A program made the translations under genes and the position numbers. Shown in pieces: positions 36,401 through 47,480 of a stretch of DNA of 64,000 nt. Within the stretch, counting starts at the first letter, position 1. Every line of letters starts with the position of its first letter. Source of the DNA: Acanthococcus lagerstroemiae (Eukaryota > Arthropoda > Insecta > Hemiptera > Eriococcidae); NCBI GenBank assembly GCA_031841125.1, contig CM063112.1, forward strand, positions 62,177,722 to 62,241,721, read 5' to 3'. The notes below the pieces were generated by a model, which was given only the letters and a program-made list of their open reading frames with translations, was not told where the DNA came from and searched no databases.

Positions 36401-38250
36401 TTTCACTTGAAAGCAGCATATTTTTGTCAAAACGTTTTTGGGTGATATCCCATCATCAGTGACTGAGGACCATACATCTGCAGTCCGCATGTAGGCTTTT
36501 CCGAACTCGCTTGATGTCTAGATGATTTTGTAGTCGGAGTATTTCTTGAACGTTGAACTAAATTAAATTGACTTCTGTATTAGTCTGCAAGTTTGCTTTC
36601 TTTTGAAATAATATTTCTAAATCAGAATAGTTTCTGGGCTCTGTAACATCAAGTATATTTGAATCTTGAAAATGTTGAATCAGAATCTTTGATTCATTAT
36701 TGTTCATAGGACCTACATTCATCAACCCTTAATGTCATTCAGATCAGCGCAGATTTTACCATATGGGCTGACTGAGCTGCAGCTCACAGCGGCAAAATTT
36801 AGGTTCAAAAAATTTGCGGAAGGGGATGTAAGAAAATGAGGCGGCAAAAATACTGCAGCCCATGTGGCGAAATACTTAAAACCGCCCCGCTGCTGAATTT
36901 TTCGAGGAACCTTGATCTACGATCGCTATTTCTCCTCATACTTTCTATGCTTTTTTATAGGTTGACACTGCCCCCTTTACCTTCTGGAAATTCCAAGATA
37001 CTAATCTGGTTTTAAGTCCGATTTAATGTTTATGGAGATGTTCCATTGCAATGTTGTGTGTATTTCTCAACGATATTGTCAAATTCGTGAAATTTCAAAT
37101 ATTGGTATAGATGAAAGCTAGAAATGCGACTTTTTGTCTTCATTTGATACTGCTCTTAGTCTAATTCTCTAATTTCCGCCCTTCTTGAAATTTTGTTATT
37201 TATGTACCAGAACCTAGAATAAAGGTTTTATCAAGTAGGGTTCAGTTTGTACTTGTAATTAATTACATTTTTATATTTTCAGGAAGAACGAAGCAGACCT
37301 GAAGAGAAACATCAATGAATATGTGAATGGACAATACCAACTGTATTCGAGTTTACGAAGAATTGTGCTAGTTCTATGCAGGATTGAGTCAAAAAGTGCC
37401 GCGTTTTTTATTAATTTGTTTTGTGCTCGGCGCATGAATCCGTGTCAGATCAGTGGTCCATTCTTCTGAAGTCAGCATCCCAAAGGCAGGCAGCGTCTCT
37501 GGCCATTCTTCGGGTATCAGGTAGGCATTTAATTTAATTGAAGATGTTTCAATAAAGGCGCCTAGTTCGGGAAAAGTCAGAGATTTTAGGAAATATTTCT
37601 GGAAATAATGCATTTAAGAGAGCTTCCAGAAGCGTACTTTCATGTATTGTCCTTTGCAGTGGTTGAGGCTGAAATGAAGCAAATAATACATTTTTTTTAA
37701 TTCTTATATTTTAGTTTCTGTTTTTACATTTTTTATTCTTCGTAATAAAGTTGCAAAAATTTGAATATTGCGTACATCTTTTCGCACGCCCTGTAACAAC
37801 ATTCAGTCACTTTTTGGACCGCTCTGGAACGTGTCTGGGAGAAAGTTAGGGAAAAGTCAGACTTTCGTTATAGAAAAAAAACTGGGCACCCTGTTCAAGT
37901 AACCTATTGCTAGGCTACATTCTGACCATGTAGGATTACAAAAATGTCACGCGTTACAGGATATTTGTAACAGACAATAACAGTAACCCCCCCCCCCCCC
38001 CAAAAAAAAAAAGAAGTTGAAATCCTTTTTGTTAGAAAATATGCTCCTTCCTTCTTCATATTGGATAGGATATGAACTGAAAATTTGACATTTTTTAGTT
38101 TGAAAACTTAGCTTACTTTTTTGAGTAGGAAAAATGGATATTGCTCTCGCCGTACCCCGAAATGGTCTTCCGGGTGGCTCCCAAAAAAATTTTAGGTCAC
38201 GTTTTCTAAATATTATAAATCTGTATTTCTTTCTTTTTTGTGCTTAATAT

Positions 38251-38278
38251 TAATAATAACAATAATAATAATAATAAC
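38251..38278. repeat. (AAT)n microsatellite
   Basis: TAATAATAACAATAATAATA-type tract, just upstream of the exon-like segments at 38317-38768. Confidence 0.88.
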
Positions 38279-38448
38279 TTTCATCTAATAGAAAATACGT
38301 TTTTTTTTTGTTTCAGGTAAACAATGATATCCGAAGCTCGGTGAGTCTTTTCAATTTATATAATATTCTTATGGTGGTGGTAGTGTTGGTAGTACCCAGA
38401 AGATCTACTGATTTTGTCGAAGGACTCTATAGCCTTCGTTCTCCCTGA

Positions 38449-38670
38449 TCCGTTATTGGAAAAGTGTGCTGTGTTGGTTGAATTTTTGTTAAAGTTTACT
38501 AGTTTTCAGTTCGCGTTTTACCTATTAGTGCATTCGAATGATACGCATCGTGTATGGTGTCCATTACTGGAAAAGTGTGCTGTGTTATTTGAATTTTTGT
38601 TCAAGTTTAATAATTTTCAGTTTATGTTATACTTATTGGTGCATTTAAGCCATACGACATCGTGTACATT
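38449..38670 (+). repeat. 111-bp in-frame tandem duplication
   Basis: CCGTTATTGGAAAAGTGTGC at 38450 recurs as CCATTACTGGAAAAGTGTGC at 38561, exactly 111 bp (37 codons) later. A frame open from 38414 to 38677 reads LLEKCAVLVEFLLKF... and then LLEKCAVLFEFLFKF.... In both units the same place carries an AGTTTTCAG / ATTTTCAG that could act as a splice acceptor. Many of the differences between units would be synonymous in this frame, but the sample is small. Confidence 0.6.
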
Positions 38671-38768
38671 GATCTGAAATCGCTGAAGGAAACTGACAAC
38701 GATTTCAGTTTTTCATCTCCGGATTTCATCCAAGTAATACAGCATGGAGTACTTGGACATCCTCAGAA
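38599..38768 (+). CDS. Exon-like segment on the plus strand within intron 1
   Basis: After the acceptor-like AATAATTTTCAG near 38618-38629, a second frame is open through YVILIGAFKPYDIVYIDLKS, then LKETDNDFSFSSPDF, then IQVIQHGVLGHPQ. It ends at a strong donor CTCAGAA|GTAAGT near 38768. A possible following exon starts after ATATTACAG at about 39210 and would stop after nine codons (FHHLVGEP). Similar splice-bounded fragments lie upstream: TTTTCAG|GAAGAACGAAGCAG at 37280 (KNEADLKRNINEYVNGQYQ...) and TTTCAG|GTAAACAATG...CTCG|GTGAGT at 38317-38341. The family is not recognised. This could be a nested gene, a retro-duplicated pseudogene, or chance. Confidence 0.28.
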
Positions 38769-39639
38769 GTAAGTGCCTTTTTTTTGGGCTCAGGGGCAGT
38801 CACCTCCTCGTGGTTGAGCCTGGGACCTGGTTGGGAATCTGATGATTACAGCTTGCTGAGAACTGCTGTTCAGTTTCCAAAATCATGTAAAATTAGCAAT
38901 GCCTAACCTTTTTTTTTTTTTTTTTTTTTTTGGTAAGTTGTAGGTCATATTGGAAGAGAAGTCATGTGCAATACTTACCATTTTATAGTACAGTTATTGA
39001 AAGCAAGCTAAATCTCAAGACTTTGGTATTAGTATCCGCAGTATACCATCAATGGTGTGCAGTCACATTGAATATCGATCAGATTTCATGACCTGAAATA
39101 AGTTTCATCGAAGACTTGGGCGGTGAAAGCGTTTTTTTTAGACACGAGTCAATTTTGAACCTACATTAGAACGTGGTTAAATTGGAATAAATTTGTCATT
39201 TATATTACAGATTTCATCATCTCGTTGGAGAGCCATGATCGTAAGCAGATCAGTGATATACTCGCACAGGACGTCCTACTAGCTTCGTAGGTTTTTACTG
39301 TAGTAAGACTTAAATGCCTAGTAAGACTGATCAGCAGAAAATCATGCACGTTGTCATTGTAATTGCTTGGCTATCATTATGGTGGGCAGGGGTGGGCTTA
39401 CGCCTGTTCAAATAGTATGTAATGGAATTCTCATAATTTTGAAAAAATCAAAAAATAAGACGCAAAAGGAGACTCACACAAACGAAAAAACAGGGCCATA
39501 AGTGATGAAATTGCGGAGGCTCTGTAGATATGAACAGACCTCTGCAGAGGCGGGTCCAGTAAGCTCTATTCCAAGTGGGAAAATCCAAAATGTATGAGAA
39601 CTGAGTTATTTTTATTCATTCCCCTCTTCTCTCCAGTAT

Positions 39640-40325
39640 TTGGATCTTTAAACTTGCTAAGACTTTTTACTCGTTTAAGGATCTTTAGACTTTCCTTAAC
39701 TTGTTGAAGACTCGATAAGACTGTTCAAACTCGTTTACGACTTTTCATACCTCCTTCATTGTTTATTAAAACTCTCAAATATGAGTAAGACTCTTTAAGC
39801 TTCACCCATATTAGTTTGAGATTCTGTGGCTTTCATGTAGGACTCGCTCATCAGTATTTGTCTTGTGCAAGACTTCTTATGACTCTCAAGTTCATCAACA
39901 CTCTTAACATTTCACCGTACTTGCTTAAGACACCCTGAGGTAGAGTCAAACTTTATCAAGACTCTTAACAATTCTACCGCATTTTCTTAAGACACCCTGA
40001 GACAGTATCAAACTTTTAAAGTACTTCTAGATTTGTTCAAGATTCGCTAAGACTGCTTAAAACTTGTTTACAACTTATCAAGACTTGCTTGTAACTTTAT
40101 AAGACGCTTCTGGACTTGAGTAGGTCTCGTAGAAAACGATCACGGTTTTTCATTAACGCTCTTTAAGACTTCTCAAGACTAGTTTAAGACTCTTTAAAAT
40201 ACGTGTTCAAGACACTGAAGACTATCTTAGCTGTGTTGAAGACTTTCAAGACTCTTCCATGTATCTGCTTAGATTTCTTATGACTCTTTGCTTCCCAATT
40301 GTCTTGACTCTGTAAGACTTTTCCA
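39640..40325. repeat. Degenerate repeat array based on (C)TTAAGACTC
   Basis: Nearly 700 bp in which AAGACT, AAGACTC or CTTAAGAC recurs every roughly 15-40 bp with the spacer eroded. One longer duplication (TTGCTTAAGACACCCTGAG / TTTCTTAAGACACCCTGAG at about 39920-40010) is clear. No ORF. Looks like an old minisatellite. Confidence 0.66.
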
Positions 40326-40499
40326 CTGGTGAACTATTTTCGAAGTACATATTTTAAACTTCTTGAGATGTTTCTCTTTGACAGGGTTTATGGTCCTCCA
40401 TAGCCCGCACCGTATATTCGTACCAATCAAAGACTGACATATGATACTAATTAAATAATACATAGATTGACAATGGTGGTCGATATGTTGGCTTTCAAG

Positions 40500-41530
40500 A
40501 TCGTTTGATTCGATTTTAGAGGTAATTTCTGAGTCCCACTAAATGAGATTCTGGTTCCACCAAAGAGGGTTCCGGCTAACATATTGTTCATTATATTGAA
40601 ATTGTATTTAGTTTTTTGTTTTTGGAGGTCGCTAAATTCAATTTGGAAGATAATTTTGTGATCCGACTCATTGGAGTCATTCCAAAGAAGGCTAAATAAT
40701 GGTCATTATTTTGAGATTGTATTCTGTTCCTAAGTGTTTAAGGTTGCTAAGTTCAAAAATCTGCGAATAAATTTTGCATCTGATTCATGATATGTCATTA
40801 ATGGGAACGGAAGTCGGAAAATAGTTCAATTTTGCATACTATTCAATCTACCTTAATGGGGACGAAAGTCAAAATATAGTTCAATTTTGAATACTGTTTA
40901 ATCTACTTAACTCGGCACAAAAAAGGCGAAAATATAGTCTGGCACAAAAAAGGCGAAAATATAGTCTATTTAGTGGTAAGCTATTCCAGTGACGTATCCA
41001 GAATAAAACTGAGGGGGGGAGTCCAAACTGAAAAAAAAAATTAATGTGGGCGATAGGGCAGAGTGGTAGAAGGGGGAAGGAGGCGCAAGTGAATTATAAA
41101 AAATTGAAGTTGCCAGGGGGCTCCAGACCCATGGACACCCCCTCCCCCTTAAATACGCCACTGAGCTATTCGAAAATAAGAAACTGGTCACTTTTTTTGG
41201 CATATAGGAGATTAAATTCAAATTTATTCGCAGAACTGTATTCCGCAACCTCAAATATAGATGAAGGAAATACAATTTCAAAATAATATTTATTTTATTA
41301 AACCTTTTTTGATAGGACCTCAATGGGTCGGATCAAAAAACGCCCTTTAAAATTGAATTCAGAAGTCTCGAAAACCTATAAATTGAGTACAATCTCATTG
41401 TAATTACCAATATTTTGCCAGAACCCTTGGGGGTGGAACTACAACCTTTAGTGGAACCTCAATGGACTGAATTCAAAAATTATCCGCGAAATCGAGTTCA
41501 GTGACCTCGAAAACCTATACGTATATTGAC
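40500..41530. repeat. Large imperfect palindrome built of about 140-bp repeats
   Basis: The left arm (about 40500-40800) read in reverse complement aligns along its length with the right arm (about 41200-41520). Shared words include AAATTTATTCGCAGA, ATACAATCTCA, CCAATGAGTCGGATCA and AATTGAATTTAGCGACCTC. Each arm itself has about two units of roughly 140 bp. The centre contains a 27-bp direct duplication (CGGCACAAAAAAGGCGAAAA type, about 40913-40967) and the MITE 40987-41164. Confidence 0.66.
40987..41164. mobile_element. hAT-like MITE, 178 bp, perfect 8-bp duplication
   Basis: Left CAGTGACGTATCCAGA and right CGCCACTG ends. Flanks AGCTATTC at 40979-40986 and 41165-41172 are identical. A G run lies 20 bp inside the left end and a C run lies near the right. 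It sits close to the symmetry centre of the large palindrome 40500-41530. Confidence 0.8.
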
Positions 41531-42265
41531 TGCCATATAGAATTTCACCCCACCCCCTTCCCGTAAATAACTGTCCTATGTTGCGGAGTCAACAGCTTCA
41601 TTCATCAGAAGGACGGCTCTGGGGCCCAAAAACCTACGAGAAAAATTGCATAGTATTAGGTCAACTTTTCACTTTTCACCATTTCTCCATCTCCAGTTTT
41701 CCATCTCGTACAGAAGCCCAAATATTCCAAATGTACGACCCAAATCTTACGAACTAGACCGGCTCGCCGGGAAATTTCTCAGTAACTTATAAAGCCGATC
41801 AGCTTCGGTCTCGGAGATGGTATTTTATCGACCATAAATTTCCTCGTTAATTTTCTTTACTATTCCCAAATTCGAGCGCAGTTTTCGACTCTAGGTTTCT
41901 AGGGGCTTATTTTTGTTAATTTCTACACCTTGGGGTTAAATTATTGTTCCTTGCAGTGACGAAGCAACATGTTCCAGTTGATACTATCGTTTCTTCCGAC
42001 TACTAACTTGCTACCTAGTGATTCGGGCTCGTTCATCGCGGTCACGAAACCGCATGCAATGGTAATTACGATAAAATGAAACTGTGAATTAAATCGAACC
42101 CTTTCGATCAGGTATCGATTGGACACATCCCATCGTCGTCGTTCGAAAATAGACCAGCGACTACCCCGAACCCAACCATAACCTCTGCATTGGTGAAACT
42201 CCAGTTTCCCTACTTTTTCGATCATCCCATCACCAGCTTCAATCGCCAAATTATCGAGTACTCAC

Positions 42266-42483
42266 CTCAGCTCCCTGATTTCATTTTTCAAATTATTAAT
42301 TTCGACATTTTTGTCCAAAGTTTTCCGCAGAGACTCCTCCAGCTGATTGTAGTCCTCTTGGCGTCGTTGCAGTAACGCGTTAACTTGAGCTTTCAAAGTT
42401 TGCACTTCGTCCTCGATGGACGCCGAAAACACGACGACGACGAGTTGCGAAAGCACACAGAACCAGATCGTAGCGCACTTCAT
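42266..42483 (-). CDS. Exon 1 of secreted coiled-coil protein, candidate scabrous-like
   Basis: First coding exon of a minus-strand gene. The chosen ATG (42481-42483) has A at -3 and opens directly into a signal peptide: MKCATIW, then a hydrophobic core VLSQLVVVVF, with probable cleavage after FSAS. About 50 residues of coiled coil follow (EVQTLKAQVNALL, then QRRQEDYNQLEESLRKTL, then EINNLKNEIREL) with clear heptads. The exon ends CTGAG|GTGAGT at 42266/42265, a strong donor, after 72 codons plus 2 nt. It splices in frame to 13912 (AG+G = Arg, then VEIETLR), which continues the coiled coil. An in-frame upstream ATG at 42547-42549 would add 22 residues but has a weaker context. The layout (secretion signal, RRQEDY-type coiled coil) recalls insect Scabrous, a secreted Notch-pathway modulator with a C-terminal fibrinogen domain. 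That identity is inference; any secreted coiled-coil or fibrinogen-related protein would also fit. That this is a real exon is much surer than its name. Confidence 0.8.
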
Positions 42484-42800
42484 GTTCGTAGCGGGCACGT
42501 ACACGAACTGAAACCTGAAACTGAAACGGCAAAACAAGCCGACTGACATTGAGGACGATTTACTCAAACCACCCTTGTTGATGGCCACTGAGCACCGAGG
42601 AAGACCGAACGAACGATTCGTTCGTGCGCGAACGATCGAACGCCAGAACTTGATTGTGCACGCGAGTCGACCTTTCTTTTACCGCAGACGGTGTACGGCG
42701 TGTTTTCCTGGTCGTGGCGCGGCTCGCGGGTGCTACTGTGCCAGCTCGGATTCGGGTTTGGGGTTGTAAACTTGTACTCGATTGTTAGAGATCAACAGAT
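42484..42800 (-). promoter_or_regulatory. 5' UTR and probable promoter region of the minus-strand gene
   Basis: Lies just upstream of the exon 1 ATG and is richer in GC and CpG than its surroundings. Several TCAGT-type arthropod initiator matches occur on the minus strand: within GTGCTCAGTGG near 42588-42597, ATGTCAGTCGG near 42540-42549, and GTTTCAGTTTC nearer the ATG. No TATA box is evident, and no downstream element sits at the exact expected spacing. At 42606-42624 there is a short inverted repeat (CGAACGA and TCGTTCG around 5 nt) inside a run of CGAAC/GTTCG words. The transcription start itself cannot be assigned from sequence. Confidence 0.4.
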
Positions 42801-43788
42801 GATCTATTTCCATTGATCGCATCCGTAATTTCGGGTTTCAGGTATAATGAAATAATCGTCTACGCTCTACAGGTTGCTTCTGGCCGACTGGAAATAACGA
42901 GAATGGAAAATTTAATGGGTCTGAATTTGGCTTTTTTTATTCAGGGGGGGGGGGCAGAGACTTTGAAATGGCAACTCAGTTTTTTCGAAGCTCCAATTCG
43001 TGAGTTTTTCATATTGGAAAGAGGGCTGACCTTCTCTGAAACGCATTGATCGACGATCCTTTTTCAATTACGTTGTAGTTTGGCCGAATGTTCAGTCTGT
43101 TATGATGAACACTATTAAGGAAGATGATTTTTGGTACCATGATGATTGTGACATACCAAATAACATACTAAAAGTCCCCATCCCTCAGATGGTTCTAACT
43201 ATACAGTTGTGGAAAATGTATACCTGCAGCATTATACTCCCAATATCTCAACAATTATTTATCATAACATGAAAAATTTGTTTAGAACCCGCAGTTGGTC
43301 CCATGGAACTGGTGTAACGTTGTTAGTCGCACATACTTTTGAGGGCCCGAAGTCAGAGCTCAGGCCTCCATTCTATATTGTGGTCGTCTATGTCGAAGTT
43401 GTAAATTATGTCAAGTTTTGTTTGTGGGGTTGCCTAATCATGAGAAATTCGGCGACTGCCGACAGTAAAAAATGGGAAAAGAAAGTTAAGATACTCGGCT
43501 GATATGATCACATGAAAATATTACTAGTGCATATGGCGATCCAATAAATCTTCGAGAACCATCCTACCGGAGACTCTTGTTTTTTAGGTGAACAGTTTAA
43601 AAGCATGTCCTTTTAAGGACAAGGGAGTGTAAATACGGCCATCAGAAATTCAAAAGACATTGTGAACTTAGTCTGGACACCTTTTCAAAAATAAGAGCGT
43701 CTATACCACAAGCAGTCAGTTTTCCCCAAACTGGTTGTCGTAAATTTTTCATTTTACCCCTTTTAATAAGGATCAGTCATGACATATT

Positions 43789-44300
43789 ATAATTGGTCGA
43801 GGAACGAACAAGTGCCTACGTGAAATCAAAAACCAGTGGCGCTTAAGCATAGGGCAACAGGTTTTAGCTAAGGAAGGTTTCAAGTTTCCTGGTTATAACA
43901 AAAACAGCTCAACTTAAAATACGCCAATAAACTTCGAAAAATATGTCTCTATATGAAAATCAAATATAATGTGCCTCATAATTGACTGGAGGATGCAAAA
44001 TTGCTTCCATTATAAGCTAGAAACCAGCGTATCTTAAGCATAAGACAACATTTTAGCCCGAGGAGTGTCCGACTATATCCTGCTTCTAACAAAAATCGTT
44101 CATTTACTGAAAGTTGGTTATCCCGAATGAACATTGAAAATGTGCCCCTTTATGGAAATCAATTATAATAACTTATAATTGGTTGGAGAATGCAAAAGTG
44201 CCTCCATAAAATCAGAAATCCGAGGTGCTCGAGCATAGGACGATTTTTCAGAGAGGAGTGGATCTAATTTGGAAACGACACTTTTGTATTTAATATAGTT
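43789..44300. repeat. Tandem repeat, about 190-197 bp unit
   Basis: Three successive units start ATAATTGGTCGAGGA (43789), ATAATTGACTGGAGGATGCA (43978) and ATAATTGGTTGGAGAATGCA (44175). Shared landmarks: AAGTGCCT.C, AATCAGAAA.C, GCTTAAGCATAGGACAAC, TTATGAAAATCAA. The last unit is incomplete, and a faint earlier unit may begin near 43600. No long ORF. Confidence 0.72.
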
Positions 44301-45034
44301 AGTTTTTGATCTTCTCTCACTTCTCGGTGGGAACTCCAAATTTCAAATTATGAATAAACTTATACGAAATACAAATTCAGTGACTTCGAAAATCTGTTGT
44401 TATGTGTTAATGTCTCTATGTTCTTTTTCGCCCTTGCACGAATTTGAAAAATTCTTTAATGAAATTAATAAAAATTTGATAGACCATAAAAATCATAAAG
44501 TTCGAATGGTGACTTCTCAGAATTTGGAGGGAGGGGCCAGAAAAAATTTCAGGGACAAGAAAAGAGGGAAGAAGAGAAACAGGAATCAGAAAAATTAGCT
44601 AATTTTTGGTGATGTTGGAAAATTGTCAAAAATTCAACGATTTCTCCCATAAAGTTTGGAATTAATGCATGGTATACCGTAAAGGGTCATTTAACACCCC
44701 CCCCCCGCCCGCGGCTTTACGAGGTTTCGGGGATAGCTACGAAAATATTTTCAAAGAAGTCCTGAAGTAAAACTGAGCGAGGAAGATTTTTCGTTGAAAG
44801 TATACTGTTCGATATCGACTTACCGAGAATCTTCCGACTTTGAGATGGATTAATTCACCCCCTTGGGGTGAAGCTTCTTTTGGATTTTGGGGCTCTTAGT
44901 ACATTAATTAGTACGCTCAACTGACTAACTATACAAAATTTTAGCTTTCCTAGGATTTTCGCGTTTATTTGTCAATTTTTTGGATAATTCTACTGGACTA
45001 TGCGCTTATGCGTCTCAAATATTGTTTACAGAAT

Positions 45035-46050
45035 TCCAATGGCTTAAAGAGTCTAAAAAAAAAGGCATACCTAAGAAGTTCTGAAAAGTCGTAATATGCT
45101 TATAATTGCATGCATTAATCAGTTGTAATACATTCTTGAGAGTCTTAACTCAGTTTTAAGAAGTCTTAATGACTGTTATAATGTCCTAAATAATTTTTCC
45201 TCGTACCTATGCAGTCTAAACAAAGGCTAACAAAGTCTTGACGAGTAGAAAAGGTCTTCAAAAGTGCCTTGAGCAGCAAACGCGCAAATTGCTCTGTAAA
45301 ATAGAGAGGACGATTTTAATAATCAAAATGAGGCTACAAAAATGCTTTAGTCATTTCACTCGCCAAATTTGTGTAGCACAGCAGTACAACTCCGTCCATT
45401 GTCTATAATTTTCAAATTTTTGGAAGAATAGGGGGCAGACTTTCAATTTATTTGACGGTCAAGCCTTTCAAACCTCCTATGTGCGTCCAGTGTTAAATAG
45501 TCTAACCGAGTCTTGATAAACTTCAGAGAATTTTATCAACACAAAATTAGCCTTTCTATAATTCTTGAAGAATTGGGGGTCTGGTTGGCCGAGTGGATAA
45601 CGCGCTAGCCTCGGAATCCGGAGGTTCCGGATTCGAGCCCAAGTAGCAACTCGCTACATTTCGACCTAGGCTAGTTTTTCGGCAAGAAGAGAAGAGGGCT
45701 AAGACAGCCCTAACAACTTCCCCGACGTCTCTGAGGTAATGCTCGAAAGGGCGGGTTCTAGAGCTCGGGTCGAGGATAAAATTAGAAAAGAGAAGAAGTC
45801 TTGAAGAATCATATCCGAGTACTAACTAGTCTTGAATAAAATTTTTGACGAGTTATGATAGTCTTAACACTTTTTCATAATTACACATGCTAGTTTTTTC
45901 ATCTCCGTGTCCTCTTATCCATATCTTTTTCTATAGAATTTTATCAAGACAAAATCGGCCTTTTTATAAGTCTCGAAGAATCATGTCCGAGTACTAACTA
46001 ACTAGTTTTACATTTAGGTCTTAACCAGTCACGGTAGTCTTATTGCTTTT
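45035..46050. repeat. GAGTCTTAA repeat array, hosts SINE copy 2
   Basis: GAGTCTTAACTCAG, AAGAAGTCTTAATGACTG, AAAGTCTTGACGAGTAG (45035-45285), then CCGAGTCTTGATAAACTT, AGTACTAACTAGTCTTGAA and TTAGGTCTTAACCAGTCACG (45490-46050). The segments on either side of the SINE resemble each other (AATTTTATCAA.ACAAAAT.GCC, then TCATGTCCGAGTACTAACTA). Confidence 0.55.
45574..45798 (+). mobile_element. tRNA-derived SINE, copy 2
   Basis: Starts GGGTCTGGTTGGCCGAGTGG (box A) with box B GGATTCGAGCCC about 50 bp on, then the SINE body and an A-rich 3' end. Target-site duplication TCTTGAAGAAT at 45563-45573 and 45799-45809. The insertion site lies inside a stretch of degenerate GAGTCTTGAA repeats. Confidence 0.85.
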
Positions 46051-46415
46051 TCTTGATTACATATGCTAGTTCACTCGTCTCAGTGTCCTCTTATCCGTAT
46101 CTCTCTTATCAATTACTCCAAGTTATTTTTTATTTCGTGGGGTTTTATTGTAAAATCAACGCACCTTCCTCATGTTAGGAGAAAAAGTAGGGGGCTCATA
46201 ATACTTTTGCTTAGTCTAAATAATGGACTTATTGACCTCAAAGCTCAATTAATTTTCGAGGGATTGCTCTCTTTGTGCTTCTGATTACATAGATATTCAT
46301 TTATACTGCCGTCTGAGTGATACAACATTGGGCAGCTGATTTCTATGTTTTGCCTGATTTTTCAAATCAGTTTATAATCACATTTTACGTTGTACTGATA
46401 CTTAGCTCCTAGAGG

Positions 46416-46850
46416 TTACACTAAAAGAAAAGTCTCCTTCGGCCTCAAGTCAGGCATTCCTACATATGGCTCGATGCGATGATGTTCAGTCTCCACATAG
46501 AAATATGCGGTTTTATTCCGAGAAATAATTCCTTTCGAAATTACTAAGGCACCCATAAGAGAGTAATATTTTTTCTTTTCAAATCCAGGTGGCAATTCAT
46601 TGGACGGCTTCGGAACGAGAGGCAATAGAATGCGAAACGACTATTCCAGAAAAACGTTAAAAATTCACCTGTTTATAAAAAGAAGAAGAAACGGGAAACG
46701 GTTTTTTTCTACACGCGTACTAATGGCGTGGCTGAACGATTTATGTGACTTCTGTCGCTTTATTGCATGAATTTCTTCGTGAGCTTTCAAGGAGCCGATG
46801 AGTTTACCCGGTACCATCAACAGGGCAGCCACTTGGACGGGTAGCAAGTG
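46416..46850 (-). other. Slightly GC-richer block with two short minus ORFs
   Basis: Frames of 60 codons (46847-46665) and 69 codons (46625-46416; includes SNELPPGFEKKKYYSLMGAL) are open one after the other, with no clear splice sites joining them. Not recognised. It may be unique non-coding DNA. Confidence 0.2.
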
Positions 46851-46859
46851 ACATCTGTG

Positions 46860-47330
46860 TTGTCAATCTGCGAACGAGAGGTTCTGACAAATGCGATAGA
46901 TTTATTATGATTCATAAAAAGTTTGATAATTATTTTGAAATGGGACGGAAGAAATATTCTTTCAGAACCAAATCTTTAGGAGGAACTGACGTAATGTGCA
47001 TGCAGAAGAAGATGAGTATATCAACATTATTATTTCTCCAGGCAGAGCAAAAACTTAATTTTTGTGCGAGATGATCTAATCTCAAATAATCATTGAACTG
47101 AGGCAACATAGCCGGGACACAGAGGAGGAAATCATGAGAGACAGATGATGAAAGATCTCAAGGTACCTAAAGAAAATGAATATGTGCGTACAAGAAAGAA
47201 GGAAAGACAGAGAGAGGAATTAAGAAACATAAATAGGTTAAGATATTATTGTAAGACATTGTGAAGGAAATACCACAATTATTCGAAAAATCACAGTCAT
47301 AATCGAGCCCGAAGGAGTGAAAAAAAGCCG
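46860..47330. other. No feature seen
   Basis: AT-rich upstream intergenic sequence without ORFs or shared repeats. Confidence 0.4.
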
Positions 47331-47480
47331 CAAACGAGCTTTGAACAGCTTTCGCGAGTCTCTAGTAAATCTAGAAAAGCTTTAAAGATTTTGAAACAAG
47401 TCTGGGAGGATTTAAAAAATTCTTACATAAGCGTTGAAAATTGAGGAATCTTAGCTAGTCTTCAGAATTTTTCTCCTTTT
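47330..47480. repeat. GAGTCTTAA repeat, short segment
   Basis: CGCGAGTCTCTAGTAAATCT, GAAACAAGTCTGGGAGG, and AATCTTAGCTAGTCTTC recur with the same spacing style as 45035-46050, more diverged. Confidence 0.4.

Larger units (their letters stand above)
13913..42265 (-). other. Intron 1 of the minus-strand gene (about 28.35 kb)
   Basis: Bounded by GTGAGT at 42265-42260 and TTTCAG at 13918-13913, joining two exons in matching phase 2. It holds unique CpG-retaining blocks separated by transposon debris: a tail-only R1 copy, an R1 3' half, hAT-like elements, a LINE tail, a foldback and a large palindrome. Its length and the interspersed unique blocks suggest it carries cis-regulatory DNA, but this is inference. 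Confidence 0.72.

Noticed and set aside
42484..42600. Precise transcription start from Inr plus downstream promoter element
   Set aside because: Several TCAGT matches exist but none has a downstream element at the required spacing.
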